A stretch of DNA of 64,000 nt, taken from positions 62,001 to 126,000 of the forward strand of contig JAHCAU010000003.1 in the NCBI GenBank assembly GCA_019634715.1. The letters are read 5' to 3'. Under the pieces are notes generated by a model. The model searched no databases. It saw only the letters and a list, made by a program, of their open reading frames with translations, and was not told where the DNA came from. Shown here piece by piece: positions 36,177 to 45,629 of this stretch. The stretch is from Lysobacter sp. GTDB taxonomy: Bacteria; Pseudomonadota; Gammaproteobacteria; Xanthomonadales; Xanthomonadaceae. A program made the translations under genes and the position numbers. The stretch's first letter is position 1, and each line of letters starts with the position of its first letter.

Positions 36177-39100
36177 GCGGATCCCAGCCCAATCCCCCTG
36201 AAACCGACGGCCTGGACGACCGCCCGGTCGACGCCCGGGGCGGCGGTTTCGACCTCGTCGAGTTCTCGACCCGGCGTCGCGTCACCGTCGCGATGTTCTG
36301 GCTGACCATGGTGCTGTTCGGCGCGATCGCGCTGTTCAGCCTGAAGGTCAACCTGCTGCCGGACCTGAGCTATCCCACGCTGACGGTGCGCACCGAGTAC
36401 ACCGGCGCTGCGCCTGCCGAGATCGAAACGCTGATCACCGAGCCGGTCGAAGAGGCCGTGGGCGTGGTCAAGAACCTGCGCAAGCTCAAGTCGGTGTCGC
36501 GCACCGGGCAGAGCGACGTGGTGCTGGAATTCGCCTGGGGCACCGACATGGACCAGGCCAGCCTCGAAGTGCGCGACAAGATGGAAGTGCTGCAACTGCC
36601 GCTGGAAGCCAAGCCGCCGGTGCTGCTGCGCTTCAATCCGTCGACCGAGCCGATCATGCGCCTCGCGCTCTCGGCGAAGGACGGCGCGAGCCTCGATGAC
36701 GCGAAGGCCCTGCGCCGCCTCACCGAACTGCGCCGCTTCGCCGACGACGACCTGAAGAAGAAGCTCGAACCGGTCGAAGGCGTGGCTGCGGTCAAGGTCG
36801 GCGGTGGCCTCGAGGACGAGGTGCAGGTCGACATCGACCAGCAGAAGCTCGCCCAGCTGGGCCTGTCGATCGATACCGTCATCCAGCGCCTGCAGCAGGA
36901 GAACATCAACATTTCCGGCGGCCGCCTGGAAGAAGGCAGCCAGCGCTACCTCGTGCGCACGGTGAACCAGTTCGCCAGCGTCGAGGAAATGCGCGAAATG
37001 CTGCTGACCACGCGCAGCGCCGGCAACGATGCCGCCGCGTCCGCCGCGCGGCAGATGGCTGCGGTCGCGGCCGCGACCGGTTCGGCCGAGGCCATGGCCG
37101 CGGCCAGCTCGGTGCAGAGCGCATCGGGCGGCGGTTCCAGCATGCCGGCCGGCGGCATGGCGGTGCGCCTGAAAGACGTGGCCGAAGTGCGCCAGGGCCA
37201 CAAGGAGCGCGAGGCGATCATCCGCCTGGCCGGTCGCGAGGCGGTGGAACTGGCCATCTACAAGGAAGGCGACGCCAACACCGTCGCCAGCGCCGACGCG
37301 ATCACCGAGAAGCTCGAAGAGATCCGCAAGACATTGCCGGCGGACATCGAACTGGCCACCATCGACGACCAGTCCCAGTTCATCCGCCATGCCATCAGCG
37401 ACGTGAAGCTGGACGCCGTGATCGGCGGCTTGCTCGCGGTGCTCATCATCTTCCTGTTCCTGCGCGACGGCTGGAGCACCTTCGTCATCTCGCTGTCGCT
37501 GCCGGTGTCGATCATCGCCACGTTCTTCTTCATGGATCAGTTCGACCTGAGCCTGAACGTGATGTCGCTCGGCGGCCTGGCGCTGGCCACCGGCCTGGTG
37601 GTGGATGATTCGATCGTCGTGCTCGAAAGCATCGCCAAGGCGCGCGAACGCGGACTCGGCGTCTACCGGGCGGCGATCGAGGGCACGCGCGAGGTCAGCA
37701 TGGCCGTGGTCGCGTCCACGCTCACCACCATCGCGGTGTTCCTGCCGCTGGTGTTCGTGGAAGGCATCGCCGGCGAACTGTTCCGCGACCAGGCGCTGAC
37801 CGTGGCCACCGCGATCGGCATCTCGCTGATCGTGTCGATGACCCTGATCCCGATGCTCAGCGGCCTGCGCGACAGCGCGCCGATGGCCTTCCCGGAAGAA
37901 GAGGCGCATCCCGAATGGCAGCCCGGGAAGACCTGGCAGAAGCCGGTGGCGCTGGTCAATCGCGGCGTTGCGGCGGGCACGCGTGGCGCCACCTTCGGCC
38001 TGAGCTGGCTGGTCATTCGCCTCTGGCGCGGCCTGTGCGCGGTGGTCGGCCCGGTGATGCGCAAGTTCAGCGATGTCGCGATGGCGCCCTACCATCGCAT
38101 CGAACGAGGTTACCTGCGCCTGCTGCCCGGCGCGATGGCCCGGCCGGCGCTGGTGCTGGTGTTCGCCGCCGCGGCGTTCGCGGCCAGCCTGCTCGCCGTG
38201 CCGCTGCTCGGTACCGACCTGATCCCGCAATTGGCGCAGGACCGCTTCGAGATGACGGTGAAGCTGCCGCCGGGCACGCCGCTGCGCGACACCGACCGCA
38301 TCGTGCGCGAACTGCAGCAGGCGCATGCGAAGGAAGAGGGCGTGCGCGCGCTGTACGGCGTCAGCGGCAGCGGCACCCGCCTGGATGCCAACCCGACCGA
38401 GAGCGGCGAGAACATCGGCAAGCTCTCCGTGGTCATGGCCGACAGCGGCGATGAAGCCCGCGAGGCGGAACTCATCGAAACCCTGCGCGGCAGCGCGAAA
38501 AAGTACGTCGGCGCACAGGTCGACTTCGGCCGTCCCGAGCTGTTCAGCTTCTCGATGCCGCTGGAAATCGAACTGCGCGGTCAGGACCTGCAGGGCATCG
38601 AGCGTGCGGGCAGGAAAATGGCTGAACTGCTGCGTGCGAACCCGCACTACGCCGACGTCAAATCGACGGTGGAGCAGGGCTTCCCCGAGATCCAGATCCT
38701 GTTCGACCAGGAGCGCGCCGCATCCCTGGGCCTGACCACGCGCCAGATCGCCGACGTGGTGGTGAAGAAGGTGCGCGGCGATGTCGCCACGCGCTACAGC
38801 TTCCGCAGCCGCAAGATCGACGTGCTCGTCCGCGCGCGGGAGACCGACCGCGCCACGATCGATGACATCAAGCGCCTGATCGTCAATCCCGGCAGCGCCA
38901 GCCCGGTGCGTCTGGAATCGGTGGCCCGGGTGGTGTCGACCGTGGGTCCGAGCGAGATCCACCGTGCCGACCAGGTGCGGGTGGCGGTCGTGTCGGCCAA
39001 CCTGCGCGACATCGACCTCGGCACCGCGATGCGTGAAGTGCGGGACATGGTCGCGAATGCCGAAGGCGGTCTCGGCGCCGACATCGGCATGCACATCGGC

Positions 39101-39706
39101 GGCCAGGGCGAGGAACTGTCGCAGTCGCTGCAATCGCTGCTGTTCGCCTTCGGTCTGGCGATCTTCCTGGTCTACCTGGTGATGGCCTCGCAGTTCGAAT
39201 CGTTGCTGCATCCGTTCGTGATCCTGTTCACCATCCCGCTGGCGCTGGTCGGCGCGGTGCTGGCCCTGCTGCTGACGAGGTCGACGGTGTCGGTGGTCGT
39301 CTTCATCGGCCTGATCCTGCTGGTCGGCCTGGTGACGAAGAACGCGATCATCCTGATCGACAAGGTCAACCAGGCGCGCGAAGCGGGCATGGCCAAGCGC
39401 GATGCGCTGATCGAAGGTGCGCGTTCGCGCCTGCGTCCGATCATGATGACCACGCTGTGCACGCTGTTCGGCTTCCTGCCGCTGGCGCTGGCCTTCGGCG
39501 AAGGCGCCGAGGTCCGTTCGCCGATGGCGATCACGGTGATCGGCGGTCTGCTGGTATCGACGCTGCTGACCCTGGTCGTGATCCCCGTGGTCTACGATCT
39601 GCTGGATCGCAGGAGCGACGCGCATTACGTCGCGCGCGCGCGACGCAGCCGCGCCCGCCGTGGCGAGGATTTCGACGCGGCCCCGGAGGAAGGAGCATCC
39701 GCATGA
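36173..39706 (+). CDS. RND efflux permease (HAE-1 type), first of two
   Basis: This 1177-residue inner-membrane proton antiporter has the RND layout of twelve transmembrane helices and two large periplasmic loops. The paired aspartates of TM4 are in LALATGLVVDDSIVVLESI. It is longer than AcrB (1049 residues) for two reasons: an Ala/Ser/Met/Gly-rich insertion of about 45 residues in the first periplasmic loop (encoded near 37018-37158), and an extended loop after TM6 (EEEAHPEWQPGKTWQKP). It begins at a GTG inside the adaptor stop and ends overlapping the ATG of the second permease, so the three genes are translationally coupled. Confidence 0.93.
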   Translation: MSGSQPNPPETDGLDDRPVDARGGGFDLVEFSTRRRVTVAMFWLTMVLFGAIALFSLKVNLLPDLSYPTLTVRTEYTGAAPAEIETLITEPVEEAVGVVKNLRKLKSVSRTGQSDVVLEFAWGTDMDQASLEVRDKMEVLQLPLEAKPPVLLRFNPSTEPIMRLALSAKDGASLDDAKALRRLTELRRFADDDLKKKLEPVEGVAAVKVGGGLEDEVQVDIDQQKLAQLGLSIDTVIQRLQQENINISGGRLEEGSQRYLVRTVNQFASVEEMREMLLTTRSAGNDAAASAARQMAAVAAATGSAEAMAAASSVQSASGGGSSMPAGGMAVRLKDVAEVRQGHKEREAIIRLAGREAVELAIYKEGDANTVASADAITEKLEEIRKTLPADIELATIDDQSQFIRHAISDVKLDAVIGGLLAVLIIFLFLRDGWSTFVISLSLPVSIIATFFFMDQFDLSLNVMSLGGLALATGLVVDDSIVVLESIAKARERGLGVYRAAIEGTREVSMAVVASTLTTIAVFLPLVFVEGIAGELFRDQALTVATAIGISLIVSMTLIPMLSGLRDSAPMAFPEEEAHPEWQPGKTWQKPVALVNRGVAAGTRGATFGLSWLVIRLWRGLCAVVGPVMRKFSDVAMAPYHRIERGYLRLLPGAMARPALVLVFAAAAFAASLLAVPLLGTDLIPQLAQDRFEMTVKLPPGTPLRDTDRIVRELQQAHAKEEGVRALYGVSGSGTRLDANPTESGENIGKLSVVMADSGDEAREAELIETLRGSAKKYVGAQVDFGRPELFSFSMPLEIELRGQDLQGIERAGRKMAELLRANPHYADVKSTVEQGFPEIQILFDQERAASLGLTTRQIADVVVKKVRGDVATRYSFRSRKIDVLVRARETDRATIDDIKRLIVNPGSASPVRLESVARVVSTVGPSEIHRADQVRVAVVSANLRDIDLGTAMREVRDMVANAEGGLGADIGMHIGGQGEELSQSLQSLLFAFGLAIFLVYLVMASQFESLLHPFVILFTIPLALVGAVLALLLTRSTVSVVVFIGLILLVGLVTKNAIILIDKVNQAREAGMAKRDALIEGARSRLRPIMMTTLCTLFGFLPLALAFGEGAEVRSPMAITVIGGLLVSTLLTLVVIPVVYDLLDRRSDAHYVARARRSRARRGEDFDAAPEEGASA

Positions 39707-42700
39707 GCGTCGCCGAGTTCAGCATCAAGCGGCCCGTCACCACCGTGATGTTCTTCATCTCGCTGTTCGTGGTCGGCCTGATCGCGGCGGTGCGCCTGCC
39801 GCTGGAGGCCTTCCCGGCGGTGACCTTTCCCGGCATCTTCCTGCAGTTGCCGTACAGCGGTTCGACGCCCGAGGAGGTCGAGCGCACGGTGCTGCGGCCG
39901 GTCGAGGAAGCCGTATCGACCATGACCGGCATCAAGCGCATGGAAGGCACCGCCCGCGCCGAGGGCGCGTCGATGTTCATCATGTTCAGCGACTGGGAGC
40001 GCGACGCCTCGATCGCCGCGTCCGAAGCGCGCGAACGCATCGATGCGATCCGCGACCAGCTTCCGGACGACCTGCAGCGCTATCTGGTGCTGAAGTTCTC
40101 CACTGCCGACGAACCCGTGTTGAAGGTGCGCCTGGCCAGCAACCGCGACATGACCCGCGAGTACGACATGATCGACCGCGAGTTCAAGCGCAGGCTGGAA
40201 CGCATCGCTGGCGTCGCCCGCGTCGACGTGCTGGGCGCGCCCCCGAACGAAGTCGAGATCGCGATCGCGCCGGACCGGCTGACCGCGCACGGTGTGACAC
40301 TCGACCAGTTGAACCAGCGCCTGCGTTCGCTGAACTTCTCGGTGTCCGCGGGGCAGATCCAGGATGGCGATCGCCGTCTGCGCGTGCAGCCGGTCGGCGA
40401 GATCGTCGACCTGCAGCAATATCGCGACATCGTCATCGACGGCCGGGGCACGCGCCTGGCCGACGTGGCCGACGTGCAGCTCAAGCCGGCGCGGATCAAC
40501 TACGGCCGCCGCCTCGATGGCCAGCCCGCGGTCGGCCTGGACATCTTCAAGGAGCGCAGCGCGAACCTCGTCGAGGTCGCCAGTCGAGTGCTCCGGGAGG
40601 TCAACACCATCGCCGAGGATCCCGCGCTCGACGGTGTCCAGGTGCTGGTGGTCGAGGACCAGGGCGAGGCGGTGACCGGCTCGCTGCTGGAACTGGCCGA
40701 GGCCGGACTCATCGGCCTGCTGCTGTCGATCATCGTGCTGTATTTCTTCCTGCGCCACTGGCCATCGACGCTGATGGTGAGCACGGCCATCCCGATCTGT
40801 TTCGTGATGACCCTCGGTTTCATGTATTTCGCCGGCGTCACCCTGAACATCCTGACCATGATGGGCCTGTTGCTGGCCGTGGGCATGCTGGTCGACAACG
40901 CGGTCGTGGTGGTGGAGAGCATCTACCAGGAGCGCGAGCGCATGCCCGGGCAGCCGCGCCTGGCCTCGCTGATCGGCACGAAGAACGTGGCGATCGCGCT
41001 GTCGGCCGGCACGCTCTGCCACTGCATCGTGTTCGTGCCGAACCTGTTCGGCGACCGCAACATGATCACCATCTTCATGTCGCAGATCGCGATCACCATC
41101 TCGGTGTCGCTGCTGGCATCGTGGCTGGTCGCGGTGAGCCTGATCCCGATGCTGTCGGCACGGATGAAGACGCCACCGGCGGTGCAGACCGAACGCGGCC
41201 TGATCCCCGTGATGCAGCGACGCTACGCCGCCTTCCTGCGCTGGACGCTGGAACATCGCGGCAAGAGCATCCTGGGCATCGTGCTGATCGTGCTGCTGAG
41301 CGTCGTTCCCGCCACGCAGATGAAGACCAACATGTTCGGTGGCCAGCCGGGCGGCGAGGCCAACATCTTCTACCAGTGGAACGGCGCCTATACCAAGCAG
41401 CAGATCTCCGACGAGGTGCTGAAGGTCGAGAACTTCCTCGATGCCAACCGCAGGAAGTACGGTATCACCCAGATCTATTCGTTCTACAGCGAGGAAGGCT
41501 GGGCCGGCACCCAGATCAAGTTCGGGACCAAGGACGCGGACGAGACCAAGGCGCTGGTCGACCAATTGCGCAAGGCGTTGCCCAGGTCCGCGCGCGCCAA
41601 CATCGGCATCGGCGACCAGGGCGGTCCGGGCGGCGGTGGCGGCAACGGCCTGAAGCAGAACGTGCAGGTGCAACTGGTCGGCGATTCGACCGAACAGCTG
41701 AAGGAGATCGCCGACGACGTGATCCCGATTCTCGCCCGGCGCAAGGAACTGCTCGATGTACGCGTGAACACCGGCGACCAGAACAGCGAGATGACGGTGC
41801 GCGTGGATCGCGAGCGCGCAGCGGCCTTCGGCTTCAGTGCGCAGGAAGTCTCGCAGTTCGTCGGCCTGGCCCTGCGCGGGGCACCGCTGCGCGAGTTCCG
41901 CCGCGGTCAGACCGAAGTGCCGGTGTGGGTGCGGTTCGCCGGTGCCGATGACTACGGCATCAAGGACATTTCCGCGTTCACCGTCCGCGCACCGGACGGC
42001 CGCACCGTGCCGCTGCTGGCGATGGTCGACGTCAAGATCGGCGCCGCCGCGTCCGAGATCCAGCGGTCGAACCGGCAGACCACGCTGACCATCCAGGCCA
42101 ATCTCGCCGACAAGGTGTCGATGCCCGACGCCCGCAAGGCCATGGAAGACACGCTCAAGGGCATCCCGTTCCCGGCCGGCTACAGCTACACCTTCGACGG
42201 TGGCGGCTTCCAGGACGATGCCGAGGCGATGCAGCAGATGCTGTTCAACCTGCTGATCGCGCTGGTGATGATCTACGTGGTGATGGCGGCGGTGTTCGAA
42301 TCGCTGCTGTTCCCGGCGGCGATCATGAGCGGCGTGCTGTTTTCGGTGTTCGGCGTGTTCTGGCTGTTCTGGATCACCGGCACCGAATTCAACATCATGG
42401 CCTTCATCGGCATCCTGGTGCTGATGGGCGTGGTGGTGAACAACGGCATCGTCATGATCGAGCACATCAACAACCTGCGACGACGCGGACTGTCGCGCAC
42501 CGACGCGCTGGTCGAAGGCAGCCGGGAGCGCCTGCGCCCGATCCTGATGACCATGGGCACCGCGGTGCTGGCCATGGTGCCGATCTCGCTGGGCCAGACC
42601 CAGATGGCCGGCGATGGCCCGCCGTATTTCCCGATGGCCCGCGCCATCGCCGGTGGCCTGGCGTTCTCGACGGTGGTCAGCCTGCTGTTCCTGCCGACGA

Positions 42701-42810
42701 TCTATGCCGTGCTCGACGATACCCGCACCAGCTTCCTGCGGATCTTCAAGCGGGCGCGCGGCAGGCGCGAAGTGCCGGCGGCTGCGGTGACGGCAATCCA
42801 CGTCGACTGA
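39703..42810 (+). CDS. RND efflux permease (HAE-1 type), second of two
   Basis: The product has 1035 residues, close to AcrB. It starts with MSVAEFSIKRPVTTVMFFIS and has the TM4 motif LLAVGMLVDNAVVVVES, with Asp-Asn in place of the Asp-Asp pair of the first permease. A glycine-rich GGPGGGGG loop lies near residue 645. GGAGGAAGGAG precedes the ATG, which overlaps the previous stop (ATGA). Two different permeases behind one adaptor recall MdtB-MdtC, which work as a mixed trimer. No outer-membrane factor gene is in the operon, so a TolC-like channel from elsewhere is needed. Confidence 0.94.
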   Translation: MSVAEFSIKRPVTTVMFFISLFVVGLIAAVRLPLEAFPAVTFPGIFLQLPYSGSTPEEVERTVLRPVEEAVSTMTGIKRMEGTARAEGASMFIMFSDWERDASIAASEARERIDAIRDQLPDDLQRYLVLKFSTADEPVLKVRLASNRDMTREYDMIDREFKRRLERIAGVARVDVLGAPPNEVEIAIAPDRLTAHGVTLDQLNQRLRSLNFSVSAGQIQDGDRRLRVQPVGEIVDLQQYRDIVIDGRGTRLADVADVQLKPARINYGRRLDGQPAVGLDIFKERSANLVEVASRVLREVNTIAEDPALDGVQVLVVEDQGEAVTGSLLELAEAGLIGLLLSIIVLYFFLRHWPSTLMVSTAIPICFVMTLGFMYFAGVTLNILTMMGLLLAVGMLVDNAVVVVESIYQERERMPGQPRLASLIGTKNVAIALSAGTLCHCIVFVPNLFGDRNMITIFMSQIAITISVSLLASWLVAVSLIPMLSARMKTPPAVQTERGLIPVMQRRYAAFLRWTLEHRGKSILGIVLIVLLSVVPATQMKTNMFGGQPGGEANIFYQWNGAYTKQQISDEVLKVENFLDANRRKYGITQIYSFYSEEGWAGTQIKFGTKDADETKALVDQLRKALPRSARANIGIGDQGGPGGGGGNGLKQNVQVQLVGDSTEQLKEIADDVIPILARRKELLDVRVNTGDQNSEMTVRVDRERAAAFGFSAQEVSQFVGLALRGAPLREFRRGQTEVPVWVRFAGADDYGIKDISAFTVRAPDGRTVPLLAMVDVKIGAAASEIQRSNRQTTLTIQANLADKVSMPDARKAMEDTLKGIPFPAGYSYTFDGGGFQDDAEAMQQMLFNLLIALVMIYVVMAAVFESLLFPAAIMSGVLFSVFGVFWLFWITGTEFNIMAFIGILVLMGVVVNNGIVMIEHINNLRRRGLSRTDALVEGSRERLRPILMTMGTAVLAMVPISLGQTQMAGDGPPYFPMARAIAGGLAFSTVVSLLFLPTIYAVLDDTRTSFLRIFKRARGRREVPAAAVTAIHVD

Positions 42811-42841
42811 TCACGTCGACTGATGCCATTCGCCGGATGAA

Positions 42842-42873
42842 GAAACGGCCGGGAAGCCATCCCCGGCCGTTTC
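42842..42873 (+). terminator. Terminator of the efflux operon
   Basis: GAAACGGCCGGG pairs with CCCGGCCGTTTC (12 bp, eight-base loop), 31 bases after the stop codon, followed by TTCGTTC. The first bases of the stem act as an A-tract for the opposite direction. Confidence 0.8.
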
Positions 42874-42893
42874 TTCGTTCGATGTCCCCGCGT

Positions 42894-42977
42894 GCGGTCG
42901 CGACTTGCGTCGCTCCTACAGGAAATCCCATGCTTTTGCAGGCATGCTTTTGCAGGAGCGACGCAAGTCGCGACCGC
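42894..42977. repeat. Inverted pair of GTAG-type REP elements with a tandem duplication inside
   Basis: Bases 42894-42920 and 42951-42977 are inverted repeats with 26 of 27 matches. The left arm, read on the minus strand, starts GTAGGAGCGACGCAAGTCGCGACC, so it is a GTAG-headed stem-loop (GCGAC-GCAA-GTCGC); the right arm has GCAGG instead of GTAGG. Between them CATGCTTTTGCAGG is repeated twice without a gap (42929-42942 and 42943-42956). Confidence 0.8.
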
Positions 42978-42994
42978 TCTTGATGTGAGGTTGC

Positions 42995-44245
42995 TTACCC
43001 CAGCAACGTCTTGATCATCTTCGCGCCACCGGCCCAGACGCCGATCGCGGTGCCGAAGCTGGTCAGGAAGAAGTTCAGCAGCGTGCGCGCCACGCGGTTG
43101 CGCCACCAGCCTTTCACGCTCTGCACGTCGTCGCGCAAGGCCATGAAGTCGGCATACGTGGGCTTGCGCACCCAGGCTTCGACCAGCGCGCTCAAGGTGC
43201 CCGACGCCAGCGCCGGGTGCAGCGGCGTGACCGGCGAGGCCACGAATGCGGTGAGGATGCTCAGCGGATGGCCGCCGGCCAGCAGGCAGCCGATCGCGCC
43301 CAGCGTGCCGGTGACCAGCACCCATTCCAGGACGAGTTCGCCGCCGACCTCGGCGCCGCCGCGCCAGAAGCCCCAGGCGAAGCCGCCGAGGACGAAGAAC
43401 GCGAGCAGCAGGGTGAACCACGGGAACGAGGATTTTTCCTTCACCGCTTCGAGTTCGGCGCGCAGCGCGGCGGGATCGCGCGCGTCCTCGCGCAGGTGCT
43501 TTTCCATGCCCTGCAGATGGCCGGCGCCGACCACCGCCAGCACGTCGCGCGCGCCGGGATGCTGCACGGGAATCTCGCGCAGGCGCGCGGCCATGTAGGC
43601 ATCGCGCTCGGCGATCACCGTCTCGTACAGTGCCGGGCTGTCGGCGGCGAACTCGCTGAAACTGGATTCCAGCATGTCGCCCTGCTTCAGGCCTTCGATC
43701 TGTTCGTCCGACACCTTCTCGTCGACGAACAGCGAAGCCATCAGGCCGCCGCCGACCTTGGCGCGGCCCCAGAACCCCAGGCGCTGCATCGCGCGCTTGA
43801 AGGTCAGGCCGACGTCGCGGTCGATCAACTGCAAGGCCAGGCCCCGTTCGCGCGCGTCGACGACCGCGGCCTTGAGTTCGGCGCCGGGCTCGATGTCCAG
43901 TTGTTCGGCGAGGCGACGCTGGTAGGCGGCCAGGCCGAGGTTCGCAGCGAACACCGCGGTCTTGCCTTCGCGCAGCACCTTGACCAGGTCGAGCTTCGCC
44001 AGGGCATCGGGGTCGGTCAGCGCCTGCGTGCGCTGCAGGTCGAGTTCGACCGCGATCGTGTCGTAGGCGCCGGTCGCGATGGCCGCGCGCACCACGTCGA
44101 CGCTGGTCTTCGAGACATGCGCGGTGCCGAGGAGGGTGTAGCGCACGCCGTCGCGTTCGACGATGGCATGGGGCTGGCCTTCCAGCGGGGCATCGGGATC
44201 GATGGCGTGCGTCGTGTCGGTCGGTGCGTTCGGGGTATCGGTCAT
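42995..44245 (-). CDS. TraB/PrgY-family membrane protein
   Basis: The 416-residue protein has an N-terminal TraB/GumN-type domain. Its two signature pieces are YTLLGTAHVSKTSVDVV near residue 35 and AVVGAGHLQGMEKHL near residue 245, each contributing a GxxH motif like that of Tiki-type metallopeptidases. Conserved ELD and ERD acidic residues lie between them. The C-terminal 130 residues hold several transmembrane helices (FPWFTLLLAFFVLGGFAWGF; LVTGTLGAIGCLLAG). PrgY, a family member, inactivates pheromone peptides in Enterococcus. The ATG at 44245 is one option; 44278 is another. Confidence 0.88.
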   Translation of the reverse strand: MTDTPNAPTDTTHAIDPDAPLEGQPHAIVERDGVRYTLLGTAHVSKTSVDVVRAAIATGAYDTIAVELDLQRTQALTDPDALAKLDLVKVLREGKTAVFAANLGLAAYQRRLAEQLDIEPGAELKAAVVDARERGLALQLIDRDVGLTFKRAMQRLGFWGRAKVGGGLMASLFVDEKVSDEQIEGLKQGDMLESSFSEFAADSPALYETVIAERDAYMAARLREIPVQHPGARDVLAVVGAGHLQGMEKHLREDARDPAALRAELEAVKEKSSFPWFTLLLAFFVLGGFAWGFWRGGAEVGGELVLEWVLVTGTLGAIGCLLAGGHPLSILTAFVASPVTPLHPALASGTLSALVEAWVRKPTYADFMALRDDVQSVKGWWRNRVARTLLNFFLTSFGTAIGVWAGGAKMIKTLLG

Positions 44246-44400
44246 CGTGACGGTGGGTGCATGAGCCGTTGAAGGCATACGGTGGAGGCGAGGAATCGCG
44301 GCTGCCTGTCCCACCGGTTCAGCGGGGAGCGTGCGACGGAGCGGGCAGGATAGAGCCTCGCGCCGGCCCTGTCTGCGGCCCTGCGTGCGCCCGACCGCTC

Positions 44401-44667
44401 AGAGCCTGTTCACGATCTCTCCATGCCTCTCGCCGGTCCTGTCGGGGCGCGGGGCAAGGAAGAGAGAGGGAGTGGATGTGCATCCACGACCGAGCGATGA
44501 CGCCGCACCGCGCCCCGACAGGACCGGCCCTCCGGGTTGTGCCGCAGCGGCCCGCTGGGCGCCGTGCGCCGCTTGACTTGACCACCAGTCAAGCGCTGCG
44601 CGACGCCCGACGCCCAGCGGGCCGCTGCGACACAACGAGAGGCATGGAGAGATCGTGAACAGGCTCT
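44401..44667. mobile_element. 267-bp foldback element with perfect 32-bp terminal inverted repeats
   Basis: The outer 32 bases (44401-44432 and 44636-44667) are exact reverse complements, starting AGAGCCTGTTCACGATCTC. Inside lie two further perfect inverted repeats. The first is 21 bp (44432-44452 / 44508-44528), with a GTGGATG-TG-CATCCAC hairpin at its tip. The second is 19 bp (44543-44561 / 44611-44629), with GCTTGACT / AGTCAAGC at its tip. One strand can therefore fold into a stem with two long arms, a three-way junction. It encodes no protein. The trinucleotide TCA borders GAGCCTG...CAGGCTC on both sides, a possible target duplication. The right border coincides with the stop codon of the alpha/beta hydrolase gene. 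Confidence 0.85.
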
Positions 44668-45593
44668 CAGCACATCCCGTAGGGCAGGTTGGGCGACGAC
44701 ACCATCCGTTCGCCGACCACGTCGCCGCGCAGGAAACGCAGCGCATCGCCGATCACCCCAGGGTGGTCCGCGATCCGGTTGTGACCGTGGCCGCGGGTGG
44801 TCAGCATGCGTGCGCCATGCCACAGCCGCGCGTAGCGTTCGCCTTCGTGCCAGGGCACTTCGCGGTCTTCCAGGTCGTGCACGATCAACGCCGGCCGCGC
44901 GATCAGCGGCGCGTTGTGATGGGCCTGCAGGTGTTCGATCGGCTCGCGCGTCTTCGCCTCGAAGAACGCCGCGAGTCGCGCCGCGAACGCGCTGCCGAGT
45001 CCGACGAAGCGGCTGAAGCGCTCCATCGCCGCCAGCGGGTCGGCGGCCGGCGCGATCAGCACCGCGCGTTCGGCCTGCAGGCCGCGCGCCAGCGCCACCG
45101 CCGCCGCGGCACCGCCCAGCGAATGCCCGATCACCGCCGCGGCCGGGCCGAAGTGCCGCGCGACCGCCATCAAGTGGCAGGCGAAATCGGGCAGGGTGGT
45201 GCGATCGCCGCCGCTGCGCCCGTGACCGGCCTGGTCGAAGGCGACCACCGCATAGCCGGCCGATCGCAGCGGTTCGATCCATGTCGCGATCCGGGTGCCA
45301 TGGCTCGACCAGCCATGCGCGAACAGCACGTACGGCTGCCGCGCGGGATCGCCCCAGGCGTAGGTCGCGATGCCGAGGCCGTCGACATCGAGCCGCGACT
45401 CCACGGCGCCCAGCGTCGGCGCCGCCAGGGCCCGCCTGCGGCTGCTCGCGAACGGCGTCGAGAACAGCCGTGCGGCGCGCTGCAGCGTGGCGTCGGGCCG
45501 CAGCACGCGGCCGAGGAAGAACCCGGCGCGCAATGCATTCAGTCCAGCGATATTGCGAACGGTCGTGCTAATTTTGGCGAAGGCGGTGGACAT
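44667..45593 (-). CDS. Alpha/beta hydrolase
   Basis: This 308-residue cytosolic enzyme of the alpha/beta-hydrolase fold has the oxyanion region LFAHGWSSHGTR. The nucleophile elbow is GHSLGG, with Ser near residue 162. An acid lies in IVHDLEDREVPW and a late His in TRGHGHNRI, completing the triad. AGGAG precedes the ATG at 45593. The last codons end exactly against the 267-bp foldback element, which supplies the first base of the stop codon context. It follows the tetR gene by 36 bases on the same strand and is probably its regulated partner. The substrate is unknown. Confidence 0.9.
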   Translation of the reverse strand: MSTAFAKISTTVRNIAGLNALRAGFFLGRVLRPDATLQRAARLFSTPFASSRRRALAAPTLGAVESRLDVDGLGIATYAWGDPARQPYVLFAHGWSSHGTRIATWIEPLRSAGYAVVAFDQAGHGRSGGDRTTLPDFACHLMAVARHFGPAAAVIGHSLGGAAAAVALARGLQAERAVLIAPAADPLAAMERFSRFVGLGSAFAARLAAFFEAKTREPIEHLQAHHNAPLIARPALIVHDLEDREVPWHEGERYARLWHGARMLTTRGHGHNRIADHPGVIGDALRFLRGDVVGERMVSSPNLPYGMC

Positions 45594-45629
45594 GGCGATC
45601 TCCTGTGGATCACGAAGCCGGGGGAGGGG

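Noticed and set aside
36011..39625. A 1204-codon minus-strand frame antisense to the first RND permease
   Set aside because: It is His/Gln/Arg-rich with no family motifs and is explained by the third-position GC of the permease gene.
42894..42977. Reading the repeat pair as a CRISPR fragment
   Set aside because: There are only two inverted copies, no regular spacers and no cas genes in the window.
44401..44667. Short coding frames inside the foldback element
   Set aside because: Frames on both strands give similar peptides only because the ends are inverted repeats; there is no start context or family similarity.
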